The position numbers and the translations under genes are program-made. A DNA stretch of 64,000 bases. It comes from Streptomyces roseifaciens (GTDB lineage Bacteria > Actinomycetota > Actinomycetes > Streptomycetales > Streptomycetaceae). A model generated the notes under the pieces. The model did not search any database. It saw nothing but the letters and a program-made list of their open reading frames with translations, and was not told the origin of the DNA. Positions 31,424-42,454 of this stretch are shown here, one piece after another (the first letter of the stretch is position 1; each line of letters opens with the position of its first letter). Location of the stretch: assembly GCF_001445655.1 (NCBI RefSeq), contig NZ_LNBE01000003.1:1656530-1720529 (forward strand), in the 5' to 3' direction.

Positions 31424-33924
31424 CCGAGACCATGAACCACCACTACTGGCAGGGCGCCTTCATCGGCGACGACGAGGCCGCACGCCGCCTCGGAACCCTG
31501 CCCGCGGCCGTCGAGCAGGCGCTCTCGTCCCCGCTCGACACCGAGACCGTCCTGGCCGCCTGCGACGGCCTCGCGAGCGCCCTGCGCGACCCGGCTCACC
31601 CCGTCCGCGCCCGCCTCGCGCCCCACGTGCCCGCCGGCGAGGACGCCGACGCGCTCCTGGGCGAACTCGCCGCCTTCCTCGGCCGCGACGCGCTCAGCCG
31701 CAAGCTCCGCCGCGAACTGGGCGGCACCGCGCCGCAGCGCCTGAACCGCCCCGACGCCAAGGAGACCGTCTACGAGGCGTGGGCCCCCGTCGGCCTCGTC
31801 GCCCACATCGCCCCCGGCAACGCCGCGACCGTCGCCCCCCTCAGCCTGATCGAGGGCCTCCTCGCCGGCAACGTCAACGTCCTCAAGACGAGCAGCGCCG
31901 ACACCCTCCTCGCCCAGCACCTCCTCGCCGAGCTCGCCGCCCTCGACCCCACGGGGGCCGTCGCCGAGCGCGTCATCGTGCTGCGCTTCTCCTCCGGCCG
32001 CCAGGACTGGCTGAAGCTCATGTGCGCCCCGGCCGACGCCGTCGCCGTCTGGGGCGGAGAGGCCGCCGTCGAGGGCGTCGCCGCCCACGTCCCGGCCGGC
32101 TGCCGGCTCGTCGAGTGGGGCCACAAGATCTCCTTCGCCTACCTGACGCGCGACGCGTGGGCCGACGAGGAGACCCTCGCCGCCCTCGCCGCCGACGTGT
32201 GCCTCTTCGAGCAGCAGGCCTGCTCCAGCCCCCAGGTCGTCTACCTCGACACCGAGGACGCCGACGAGGTCTTCGCCTTCGCGGAGCGCTTCGCCGCCGT
32301 CCTCGCCGGGATGCCGGCGGCCGCCGCGGAGGACCTCGACCCGGCGGAGGAGGCCGAGCTCACCACCACCGAGCTCATCGCCCGCCTCGAGGAACACCTC
32401 GGCCTGACCCGGGTGATCGCCGCCCCCGACGGTTCCTGGCGCGTCATGGCCGACACCCGGCCCGCGCTGACCGCCTCCCCGCTGCACCGCAGCGTGTGGG
32501 TCAAGCCCCTGCCGCGCAAGGGCCTGATCGGCGCCCTGCGCCCCATGCGCCGCTACCTGCAGACCGCCGGCATCGCCGGCAGCCGCACCGACGTCGCGGA
32601 GCTGTCCGCCACCGTCCTGGCCGCGGGCGCCACCCGCGTCACCCCCGTCGGAGCCATGACCGCCGGCTACTCCGGCGAACCCCACGACGGCGTCTACGCT
32701 CTCCAGCGCTACAGCCGCCGCGTCGCCGTCCAGGCCGACGAGCGCTTCGCCACCACCGCCTGCCTCGACGACCTGGCCCGCGCCGCGGACTTCCCGGCGC
32801 CCACCGGCCCGCTGCTGGACAAGGCGGCCGTCCAGGAGCGCAACCGCGACGTCGCCCGCGGCGACGCCGAGCTGTACTTCCGCAGCGGCGGCAGCACCGG
32901 CACCCCCGCCCTGTCCCTCTTCAGCTACGACGACTACGACACCCAGATGCACGCCGCCGCCCGCGGCCTGCTCGCCGCCGGCTACGACCCGGCACGCGAC
33001 CGCACCGCCAACCTCTTCTACTGCGGCGGCATGTACGGCAGCTTCATCAGCTTCTTCTCCATCCTGGAGCGGCTGGGCGGCGTCCAGATACCGATGGCCG
33101 CGGGCCCCGACCACCGGGCCACCGCCGAGGCCATCGTCGCCTACGAGGTCGACACCCTCTTCGGCATGCCCTCCTACCTGTGGCAGCTCCTGCACGAGCA
33201 GGAGGAGCTGCTGCGCTCCTACGGCGGCATCCGCAAGATCTTCTACGGTGGTGAGCACTTCACCGACGAGCAGCGGCGCACCCTCGCCGACACCTTCGGC
33301 ATCGAGGTCGTCCACTCCATCACCTACGGCAGCACCGACCTCGGCCCGCTGGGCTACCAGTGCACCGAGAGCACCGGCAGCGTCCACCACCTCCACGCCG
33401 ACCTGCACACCCTGGAGATCCTCGACGTCGCCTCCGACGAGCCGGTGGAGCCGGGGGAGACCGGGCGGCTGGTCTTCACCACCCGCGCCCGGCGCGGCCA
33501 GCACCTCGACCGCTACGTCATCGGCGACCTCGGCCGCGCACTGCCCGGCCGCTGCCCCTGCGGCAGCCACTCCCCGCGCTTCGAACTGCTCGGGCGGCTG
33601 GGCGACGTGATGCGCGTCGCGACGTACTTTCTCAACTACCGCCGCTTCGTGGCGATCGCCGAGGAGAGCCTGCGCTTCAGCGGCGAACTGCAGATCCTGC
33701 TCGCCGGCGACGGCACCCGTGAGGGACTCACCGTCCGCATGGAGCGCACGGCCGCGACGGACGTGGCCGCGGCGCGGGAGGCCTTCCTGGCCGGGTACCC
33801 CGAACTGCGCACGGCCGTGGAGGAGAAGCTCCTCGCCCTCACCGTCGAAGCGGTCGAAGGCGCCGACCTCGACCGCACCCCGACCAGCGGCAAGCTGCGC
33901 ACGGTGGTGGACAACCGGAGGTGA
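31420..33924 (+). CDS. LuxC-type acyl reductase fused to a PaaK-like ligase domain
   Basis: An 834-aa fusion. Residues ~1-440 match LuxC (PF05893): APVGLVAHIAPGNAATVAPLSLIEGLLAGN (NADPH-binding region), RLVEWGHKISFAYLTRDAW, and FEQQACSSPQ with catalytic Cys268, which would carry the acyl thioester; it reduces acyl to aldehyde with NADPH. Residues ~460-834 are PaaK-like: ELYFRSGGSTGTPALS (ATP loop), NLFYCGGMYGSFISFFS, FYGGEHF, a CPCGSH knuckle and TPTSGKLRTVV with the conserved Lys. Activation and reduction are thus joined in one chain, while a LuxE and a second PaaK are also supplied. This is the last gene of the operon, followed by a bidirectional terminator. I know of no characterised protein with exactly this fusion. 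Confidence 0.87.
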   Translation: MTETMNHHYWQGAFIGDDEAARRLGTLPAAVEQALSSPLDTETVLAACDGLASALRDPAHPVRARLAPHVPAGEDADALLGELAAFLGRDALSRKLRRELGGTAPQRLNRPDAKETVYEAWAPVGLVAHIAPGNAATVAPLSLIEGLLAGNVNVLKTSSADTLLAQHLLAELAALDPTGAVAERVIVLRFSSGRQDWLKLMCAPADAVAVWGGEAAVEGVAAHVPAGCRLVEWGHKISFAYLTRDAWADEETLAALAADVCLFEQQACSSPQVVYLDTEDADEVFAFAERFAAVLAGMPAAAAEDLDPAEEAELTTTELIARLEEHLGLTRVIAAPDGSWRVMADTRPALTASPLHRSVWVKPLPRKGLIGALRPMRRYLQTAGIAGSRTDVAELSATVLAAGATRVTPVGAMTAGYSGEPHDGVYALQRYSRRVAVQADERFATTACLDDLARAADFPAPTGPLLDKAAVQERNRDVARGDAELYFRSGGSTGTPALSLFSYDDYDTQMHAAARGLLAAGYDPARDRTANLFYCGGMYGSFISFFSILERLGGVQIPMAAGPDHRATAEAIVAYEVDTLFGMPSYLWQLLHEQEELLRSYGGIRKIFYGGEHFTDEQRRTLADTFGIEVVHSITYGSTDLGPLGYQCTESTGSVHHLHADLHTLEILDVASDEPVEPGETGRLVFTTRARRGQHLDRYVIGDLGRALPGRCPCGSHSPRFELLGRLGDVMRVATYFLNYRRFVAIAEESLRFSGELQILLAGDGTREGLTVRMERTAATDVAAAREAFLAGYPELRTAVEEKLLALTVEAVEGADLDRTPTSGKLRTVVDNRR

Positions 33925-33977
33925 CCCGTCCTGCTCGTCGTCACGCAGGACCAGCGGGACGACGGTGACCAGGACGA

Positions 33978-34035
33978 GGGCCGGCCCCGTCAGCAGACTC
34001 GGCATGATCGCCGAACGTGCCGACGGGGCCGGCCC
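33978..34035. terminator. Bidirectional terminator after the LuxC-PaaK operon
   Basis: Perfect 14-bp inverted repeat, GGGCCGGCCCCGTC (33978-33991) and GACGGGGCCGGCCC (34022-34035). An inner CGGC/GCCG pairing shortens the 30-nt loop. It lies between convergent genes. Confidence 0.75.
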
Positions 34036-34044
34036 GTTCCCGGA

Positions 34045-34956
34045 TCAGGCGTCGTCACGCGGCCGGCCGGCCGCGAAGGCGCGGGCCGGGTTCGTGACGA
34101 ACACCCGGTGGGCGAAGTCCTCGCCGAGCTCCGCCGTCAGCGCGGGCCGCAGCGTGCGCAGCAGGTACGGCATGCCCGGGCCGTCCGCCGCCGAGCGCGC
34201 GGCGGCCGTCGTGGTGTCCCCGCCCAGGAGGATCCGGCCGGCGTGGCCCGCCTCGGCGAGGGCCGTCAGCGCGTCGAACAGCCGCCAGTCCGTGGCGTGA
34301 TGGGAGCGCGAGGGGCCGTCGAAGGCGAGGAAGGCCCCCTCCCCGGCCGCCCGGAGGTGCACGCGCAGGTCGGGAGAGCGGTTGAGGTGGCCGAGGACGA
34401 CCCGGACCGGCGGGACGCCCAGCTCCCCGCACAGCAGGTCCAGCACGTCCAGGGCGCCCGTGCCGAGTTCGAGGTGGACGGCGATCGGCGCACCCGTCGC
34501 GTGGTGCGCCTGCGCGGCGGCGGCCATCACGTGCCGAGCGTGTCCGTCGAGGCCGTGGAAGCCTCCGGCGACCTTGATCAGCCCGGCGCGGACCGGCCCG
34601 TGCGTCAGGTCCCGGACGAACAGCTCCGTCAGCCGGTCCCGGTCGCGGTCCAGACGCTCCCGCTCGTAGTGCACCGCCTGGTGCAGCCCCGTCGCGGCGA
34701 CCACGTGCACCCCCGTGGCGGATGCCAGCGCCGCGAGATCGGCCCGCCGGCGCCCCATGCCGCGGGGCGTCCACTGCACCACGGCCTGCCCGCCCGCCGC
34801 CTGGAAGGCGCGCAGCTCCGCGCCCGCCGCCTCCACGTCGTCGAGCTCCTGGCCCGGCAGCCGGGGGCTGCGCAGGAAGAGGTGGTCGTGCGCGTCGCAG
34901 ACGCCCAGCTCCTCCGCGGGAACATCCCCGAGAACGGTCCGTACGACGGGCCCCAT
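34045..34956 (-). CDS. Phosphotriesterase-family amidohydrolase
   Basis: A TIM-barrel metal-dependent hydrolase of 303 aa. It has the HxH-type ligand motif DAHDHLF near the N-terminus, GLIKVAGGFHG carrying the Lys that is carbamylated in this family, HLELGTG and LGHLNRSPD supplying the His ligands, and LLGGDTTTAA with the catalytic Asp. Natural substrates of the group are mostly lactones. ATG 34956 is chosen because GGAGGAGACACC precedes it. It is divergent from a CGNR regulator across two palindromes and so is very probably the regulator's target. Physiological substrate unknown. Confidence 0.85.
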   Translation of the reverse strand: MGPVVRTVLGDVPAEELGVCDAHDHLFLRSPRLPGQELDDVEAAGAELRAFQAAGGQAVVQWTPRGMGRRRADLAALASATGVHVVAATGLHQAVHYERERLDRDRDRLTELFVRDLTHGPVRAGLIKVAGGFHGLDGHARHVMAAAAQAHHATGAPIAVHLELGTGALDVLDLLCGELGVPPVRVVLGHLNRSPDLRVHLRAAGEGAFLAFDGPSRSHHATDWRLFDALTALAEAGHAGRILLGGDTTTAAARSAADGPGMPYLLRTLRPALTAELGEDFAHRVFVTNPARAFAAGRPRDDA

Positions 34957-34979
34957 GGTGTCTCCTCCGCTCTCCATGC

Positions 34980-35035
34980 GTAACGGCTCACCCGTTACAT
35001 GATCAGCGTGATCACTGTAACGGGTGAGCCGTTAC
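34980..35035. promoter_or_regulatory. Double palindromic operator of the CGNR regulator
   Basis: Two 19-bp sites, GTAACGGCTCACCCGTTAC (34980-34998) and GTAACGGGTGAGCCGTTAC (35017-35035), are exact reverse complements of each other. Each is itself an inverted repeat (GTAACGG/CCGTTAC). Between them is TGATCA-GCG-TGATCA. The array fills the gap between two divergent starts and fits cooperative binding of two dimers that control both genes. Confidence 0.8.
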
Positions 35036-35044
35036 GATGCTCCT

Positions 35045-35611
35045 ATGACCGACGAGGACGACCGCTTGGCCTTCCGCTTCGACTGCGGAGCCGGCTGGCT
35101 CAATCTGCTCGCCACCAGCGGCCGGCACTTCGGCACGCACCCGGTCGAGCGCATGGCCACGCCCGGGCGGCTGGCGGAGTGGCTCGACCGCAGCGAGCTG
35201 ACGCCGGCCCGGCCGCCCGGCGCCGCGGACCTCCGCCAGGCCCACGCCCTGCGCGAGACCCTGCGCCCCCTCGCCCTGGCCGTAGCGGAAGGGCAGCCGC
35301 CGCCGGCCGGAGCCGTCGGGGAACTCACCCGCTTCCTCGGCGAGGAGCGCGACCCCGTACGGCTCGTCGCCGCGGACCGGCTGCTGCGGGAGCCGCCCGC
35401 CACGACCGGAGCGGCCCTCGCCCGCATCGCCCGGCAGGCCGCCGACCACCTCACCGGCCCCGAGCGCCAAACCCTGTCGGTCTGCCCCGAGCACGACTGC
35501 CGCGGCGTCTTCGCCAACCCCACCGGCCGCCGCCGCTGGTGCCCGTCACCGGCCTGCGCGAGCCGCGGCCGCGTCCGCGCCCTCCGCGAGCGCCGCCGTG
35601 CGGGGGAGTGA
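35045..35611 (+). CDS. ABATE/CGNR zinc-finger transcriptional regulator
   Basis: A 188-aa regulator with an N-terminal ABATE ligand-binding domain (FRFDCGAGWLNLLATSGRH, then RMATPGRLAEWLDRSEL) and a C-terminal zinc finger CPEHDCRGVFANPTGRRRWCPSPACASRGRVRALRERR. All four zinc cysteines are present. The family-naming CGNR tetrapeptide is replaced by CASRGR. ATG 35045 lies 9 bp after the second operator half, so autorepression is expected. It is divergent from the phosphotriesterase-family gene. The effector is unknown. Confidence 0.88.
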   Translation: MTDEDDRLAFRFDCGAGWLNLLATSGRHFGTHPVERMATPGRLAEWLDRSELTPARPPGAADLRQAHALRETLRPLALAVAEGQPPPAGAVGELTRFLGEERDPVRLVAADRLLREPPATTGAALARIARQAADHLTGPERQTLSVCPEHDCRGVFANPTGRRRWCPSPACASRGRVRALRERRRAGE

Positions 35612-35640
35612 GGTAGAGGGATCCTCTGCGTGGCGAAGGG

Positions 35641-35721
35641 CGTTCATGCCGTGCCGCTTGTGTTTGCCGGAGTAGTGCGGGCTGGCGGCGATCCAGTTGA
35701 TCGGCAGCAGCGCCCGTCCAG
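35641..35721 (-). pseudogene. Transposase fragment (IS5-like DDE family)
   Basis: The minus strand encodes LLPINWIAASPHYSGKHKRHGMN, which matches the FYSGKHKKHGMN segment of IS5-group DDE transposases widespread in Streptomyces. Only about 25 codons remain, with no terminal repeats visible. It marks the left edge of an AT-richer accessory patch that ends near 37.1 kb. Confidence 0.7.
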
Positions 35722-35846
35722 GTCGCGGACGCCGGACGGCTCGGAATGCTCGGGAAGGCAACCACTTCTAAACGCACACGGGAGCCCTCAATGAGAGCTC
35801 CCGTAGCCATCAGATTTCGAGGTTCGCCGAGCAGCCCTCGGAAAAC

Positions 35847-36314
35847 CTAACCTGCTTTCCAGCCCGACCATGCTCCGCTGGTGGCTCGGGTGTTGTGCCA
35901 CCAACCGCCATCGCTGCCTCTGCAGGATATGGTGATGGACCAGCCGTTTGCGCTGGAAGGCAGGCCGTCGTTCGGGTTGCACCAGCCCTTCATGTTGAGC
36001 CAGTTACTGGTCGACGAAGCGGTTGACCAACGGCTCCATACGCTGTGGTCAGTTCCGATGACGAAGACCTGAGGGTAGCCATCCGGCTTCTGCCAGTAGA
36101 CGACGTCAACGCCGGTGCCTTTGCAGAACCAGTTTCCGCCCCAGTTGCTGAAGTGGCACCACCCGTCAGAAGTCCGGTAGGCGGATCCGGGCACTGATGC
36201 CTGGATCCTTTCATCTTCGCTTCTCGGGGCGGCTTGTGCAGCAGTGGAGCTAGCCGCGACAGCCATCAGTGCCCCAGCAGCCAGAACGCCTAGGCGTCGA
36301 CCTGAACTGCGCAC
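35847..36314 (-). CDS. Secreted propeller/lectin-like protein
   Basis: A 155-aa protein starting at GTG 36314, with AGGAG 7 nt upstream. It has a clear signal peptide (RRLGVLAAGALMAVAASSTAAQA, cut before APRS). The mature part is rich in Trp and Gly with a repeated pattern (GWCHFSNWGGNWFCKG, VFVIGTDHSVWSRWS, WLNMKGWCNPNDG, GSDGGWWHNT), like single blades of PLL-type beta-propeller lectins or similar carbohydrate-binding secreted proteins. Codon use is visibly more AT-rich than its neighbours, and it lies between transposon remnants, so recent acquisition is likely. Function unknown. Confidence 0.7.
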   Translation of the reverse strand: MRSSGRRLGVLAAGALMAVAASSTAAQAAPRSEDERIQASVPGSAYRTSDGWCHFSNWGGNWFCKGTGVDVVYWQKPDGYPQVFVIGTDHSVWSRWSTASSTSNWLNMKGWCNPNDGLPSSANGWSITISCRGSDGGWWHNTRATSGAWSGWKAG

Positions 36315-36623
36315 GATAGAACTCCTCTGTTGTCGTTTCTCTCGAAACGTGCAGAAAGTGTCTAACTGTCACCGCAGAACGCGCACATCGTAGTGTGCCT
36401 GTTTGTACCGAAGCACGACATGTTCGAGCCAACCCCACACAGCACCACTGCCGCCCGGCCGGTGAAGTCGTCGTCGATCCACACAGCGGGGCGTCCCCCA
36501 ACCAGCCGTCGACGTGATCACGCTTCCACAGGTAGCCGTCGGGATGGCTGCTGGTGATCTCAGGACGCGGCACGTCGACGTGCGGCAGAGGCGGAAGGCC
36601 GCGCCCGATTCACCGGCACGAGC
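36315..36623. other. Gene-free stretch of the accessory patch
   Basis: About 310 bp upstream of the lectin-like gene. It is AT-richer than the flanks and carries the promoter of that gene. Translations in several frames give short pieces with no recognisable domain. Confidence 0.4.
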
Positions 36624-36902
36624 ATGGCGGGCCCGAAGACCGACTTGGAGTTGGCCCGCCAGGAGATCACCTTGCTGCGGGCCGCGCGGGACAAACTCAC
36701 TGAGGCCCTGCGGCGCCAGCTCGGCCAGCAGTTCGACCAAGTCGCCGTCGGTGATCGCGTGACCCGCGTGAACGAGCTCACCGCTCAGGACCAGCGGCTC
36801 TCTGCCGATCTCGTTGCCGCCCAGCAGGCGACGGCAGAGCTCGAAGCACAGCTCACCGAGGCCTAGGATGACCTCGCTGCGGCCCGCGGCGGTCTGCAGA
36901 AA
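36624..36902 (+). pseudogene. Truncated transposon accessory protein (DUF6262/TnpC-like)
   Basis: The frame reads GPKTDLELARQEITLLRAARDKLTEALRRQLGQ...VTRVNELTAQDQRL, a coiled-coil C-terminal half typical of the DUF6262 proteins that accompany Streptomyces tyrosine-recombinase transposons. A TAG at 36864-36866 interrupts it, and the same frame then continues DDLAAARGGLQK as expected of the family. The N-terminal DNA-binding half is missing. It is a decayed gene. Confidence 0.65.
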
Positions 36903-36909
36903 ATCTGCC

Positions 36910-37029
36910 GTGGACATCACCGAGCCGAGCGAACTCGATTTCTACCAGAAAGCGTTCGAGCTGCTGCGCCGAGGCGCCGTGTACGGAGATGCCGCCAAGG
37001 AGCTTCTGCGAAAGGCCCGGTCCTTCTGG
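36910..37029 (+). pseudogene. C-terminal fragment of a DUF5753-type XRE regulator
   Basis: The stretch VDITEPSELDFYQKAFELLRRGAVYGDAAKELLRKA matches the closing segment of DUF5753, the ligand domain of Scr1-type helix-turn-helix regulators common in Streptomyces. Nothing upstream encodes the HTH or the rest of the domain. It directly abuts the transposon accessory remnant and may be a deletion junction. Confidence 0.5.
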
Positions 37030-37265
37030 ACCAGTGCTCCGCTCCGGACGGGAGACCGAGACGCAGAGGACTCGATTTCCGCATGGGCCGCGGCGGCGGT
37101 TCCCTTAAGCCGACACCGCCTGACTGACTGCCCCCAGCCCGCAGGTCATCCCAAGGGACGTCCTGGCGAGCCGGGCGCGTCTTCCTTCCACGGAGAGAAC
37201 TGGGGAGCAGATAGGGGGTGCGGCACCCAAGAGCTGCTGCCCCGTCGGAACTCCCCGGCGCCCCG

Positions 37266-40132
<2,867 letters not shown>

Positions 40133-40331
40133 GCCGTGCGGCCGGGCGGGGGCCGCCCGCGGACACCTCCTGCGGCGGGGCTCCCGGCCGTGGCCTGCGG
40201 CGGGCCCGGAGGGCGCGGCGTGCGGCTCGCATAACATCGTGGCGTATCCCGGGTCCCGGACAGGGGCCGCCGCCAGCCGACGATGGAACCGCCGAGTGCC
40301 CCGATCCACCTGCCCCGACGCCGGGAGCGCC

Positions 40332-41063
40332 GTGCCGAGTGCCGCCTCCCGCCGGCGCGCCCTGCGGGCGCTCGGTGCGCTGGCCGTGCTCGCGGCGGCG
40401 GCGACCGGGTGCGCGAGCGCGGGCGAGCCCGTCGGCGCCGGCCGGACGGCCCCCGCCTCGGCCCCGTCCAGACTGTGGCCGCAGGCGACGCCGGCTCCGT
40501 CGCCGAGCGGCCCGCAGCACGACGGCGAGACGGCCACGAAGGTCCCCGGCGTCGCGGCCGTCCCCTCCGGGGACATCCACAAGGTGGACGCCTACGCCGC
40601 GGTCAAGGCCGAGGTCACGGCCAACCGCAACAGCGTCACGGGCGCGGACGCCCTCGACGACGCGACCGCCGCGAAGGTCTCCTCGTCGTGCTCCACCCCG
40701 CAGCAGCGGCAGCGCAACTGCCCCATCCGCAAGCCCGTCTACAGCGACCTCACCGGAGACGGCCGCGAGGACCTGATCGTCGGCATCGAGATGGAGGACC
40801 ACTTCCTCTCGCTGCGCGCCTACACCCTCGTCAAGGGCGAGCTCACCCGCGTCCTGTCGACCGTCGCCCAGCCCTCGTCCGTCGAGGTCGCCGGCCGCGA
40901 CCTGATCGTCTGGGAGCCGTGGACGACGCCGCACTACGCCCTGCGCTCGGTCTACACCTGGAACACCCAGAACCACTACATGGACTTCCGGCGCTACGAG
41001 ATCCGCCGCGCCGAGTCCGGCGCCGCCCCGGCCACGCCGCGCGACCGGGAGCGCCGCCGGTGA
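40332..41063 (+). CDS. Lipoprotein with FG-GAP-like motif, paired with a sensor kinase
   Basis: A 243-aa protein starting at GTG 40332 with GGGAG just upstream. A twin-Arg-rich n-region and lipobox (AAATGC, Cys27) predict an exported lipoprotein. The mature part has a Pro/Ala-rich linker, then SVTGADALDDATAAKV, C-x11-C spacing around QQRQRNC and VYSDLTGDGREDLIVGIE, an FG-GAP-type calcium loop. Its stop overlaps the GTG of the sensor kinase. The lipoprotein/kinase pairing recalls CseA and CseC of the SigE cell-envelope stress system, but no response regulator lies between them here. It probably modulates the kinase from outside the cell (inference). Confidence 0.75.
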   Translation: MPSAASRRRALRALGALAVLAAAATGCASAGEPVGAGRTAPASAPSRLWPQATPAPSPSGPQHDGETATKVPGVAAVPSGDIHKVDAYAAVKAEVTANRNSVTGADALDDATAAKVSSSCSTPQQRQRNCPIRKPVYSDLTGDGREDLIVGIEMEDHFLSLRAYTLVKGELTRVLSTVAQPSSVEVAGRDLIVWEPWTTPHYALRSVYTWNTQNHYMDFRRYEIRRAESGAAPATPRDRERRR

Positions 41064-42358
41064 CCGCCGGGCCGCGGGGCCTGCGGGCCCGCCTCCGCAG
41101 GCTCTCCCGCCTGGGCTCGCTCTACGGGAAGTTCACGCTCTTCCTCGCCGTCGTGTGCTGCGTCGTCGCGACCGTGCTCGGCGTCCTCGTGCACGTCATC
41201 GTCACCCGGCAGACCGTCCACCAGGCCCGCTCCGAGGCCCTGTCCCGGCTCGACGCCGCCACCAAGGCCTACGCGTCCGGCGACCCCATGCACCGCCCCG
41301 CGGCCCTGAACCCGCCCGACCTCCCGCGGCGGCTCCAGGAGATGGCGCTGCGCGGCGAGCGCGGCACCGCTCTCGGCGACCACGACGGCACCCCGACCAT
41401 GTGGGCCGCCGGGCCCGCCGACGCCGGGGTCATCACCGCCCGGTTCGACTACCGGCACAGCAAGGACACCATCGACGGCCTCGACCGGGCCATCGCCGGC
41501 TCCGCCACGCTCGCCATCGGCGGCACCCTGCTCATCGGCGTCTTCGCCGTCTCGCGGGTCACCCGCAGACTCCACCGCACCGCCGATGTGGCCCGCCGCA
41601 TCAGCGCCGGCGACCTCGACGCCCGCGTCGCCGACCCGCGCACCACCCGCCCCGCCCGGGAGCAGGACGAGGTCGCCGCCGTCGCCGCGGCCCTCGACGC
41701 CATGGCGGGCACCCTGCAGGCCCGGCTGCAGAGCGAGCAGCGCTTCACCGCCGACGTGGCCCACGAACTGCGCACTCCCCTCGCCGGCCTGCAGGCGGCC
41801 GCGGACCTGCTGCCGCCCGGCCGGCCCACCGAGCTCGTGCGCGACCGGGTGCAGACGCTGCGCCGCCTGACCGAGGACCTGCTGGAGATCTCCCGGCTCG
41901 ACTCCCTGACGGAGAAGGCCGACCTCGACGCGCACCTGCTGGGACAGCTGGCCGAGCGGGCCGTGCGCGCCTCCGGGATGGAGGCCGAGGTGCGCGTCCT
42001 GAAGGACGCGTGCGTGGAGACCGACCGGCGCCGCCTGGAGCGGGTGCTGAGCAACCTGCTCGTCAACGCCCACCGCCACGGCCGCCCGCCCGTCGTCGTC
42101 ACCGTCGACGGGCCGGTGGTCTCCATCCGCGACCACGGCGAGGGCTACCCGGACTACCTCCTCGAACACGGCCCCCAGCGCTTCCGCACCGAGCCCACCA
42201 GCACCAGCACCAAGGGCCACGGCCTGGGCCTGACCATCGCCGTCGGCCAGGCCCGGACCATCCACGCGGAGCTGACGTTCGCCAACGCCCCCGGCGGAGG
42301 GGCGCTCACCACCCTGTGCCTGCCCGAGTACGAGGAGAGGCCGGAGGAAGCGGAGTAG
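41060..42358 (+). CDS. Sensor histidine kinase
   Basis: A 432-aa membrane kinase. TM1 is at about residues 32-53 and TM2 at about 147-165, enclosing a ~90-residue extracytoplasmic sensor. A HAMP domain (RRLHRTADVARRISAGDLDARV) follows, then the H box FTADVAHELRTPLAG with phospho-acceptor H235, N box LSNLLVNAHRHG, and G boxes IRDHGEGYP and TKGHGLGLTIA. It is CseC-like in layout. GTG 41060 overlaps the lipoprotein stop. No response regulator gene is present within several kilobases, so the partner must be encoded elsewhere. Confidence 0.9.
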   Translation: MTAGPRGLRARLRRLSRLGSLYGKFTLFLAVVCCVVATVLGVLVHVIVTRQTVHQARSEALSRLDAATKAYASGDPMHRPAALNPPDLPRRLQEMALRGERGTALGDHDGTPTMWAAGPADAGVITARFDYRHSKDTIDGLDRAIAGSATLAIGGTLLIGVFAVSRVTRRLHRTADVARRISAGDLDARVADPRTTRPAREQDEVAAVAAALDAMAGTLQARLQSEQRFTADVAHELRTPLAGLQAAADLLPPGRPTELVRDRVQTLRRLTEDLLEISRLDSLTEKADLDAHLLGQLAERAVRASGMEAEVRVLKDACVETDRRRLERVLSNLLVNAHRHGRPPVVVTVDGPVVSIRDHGEGYPDYLLEHGPQRFRTEPTSTSTKGHGLGLTIAVGQARTIHAELTFANAPGGGALTTLCLPEYEERPEEAE

Positions 42359-42454
42359 AGGCCGCCGCCCGCTCCGGCCGCCGGCCACGGCGTGCCGACG
42401 ACGGCCGCCGCCTGTCGTACGCGGCACGCGCCGCAGGAGACCGCCGCCGTGCGT

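Noticed and set aside
36514..36762. Separate small gene overlapping the transposon accessory remnant
   Set aside because: The overlapping frame has an Arg/Ser/Pro-rich composition, while the other frame gives a recognisable coiled-coil family segment.
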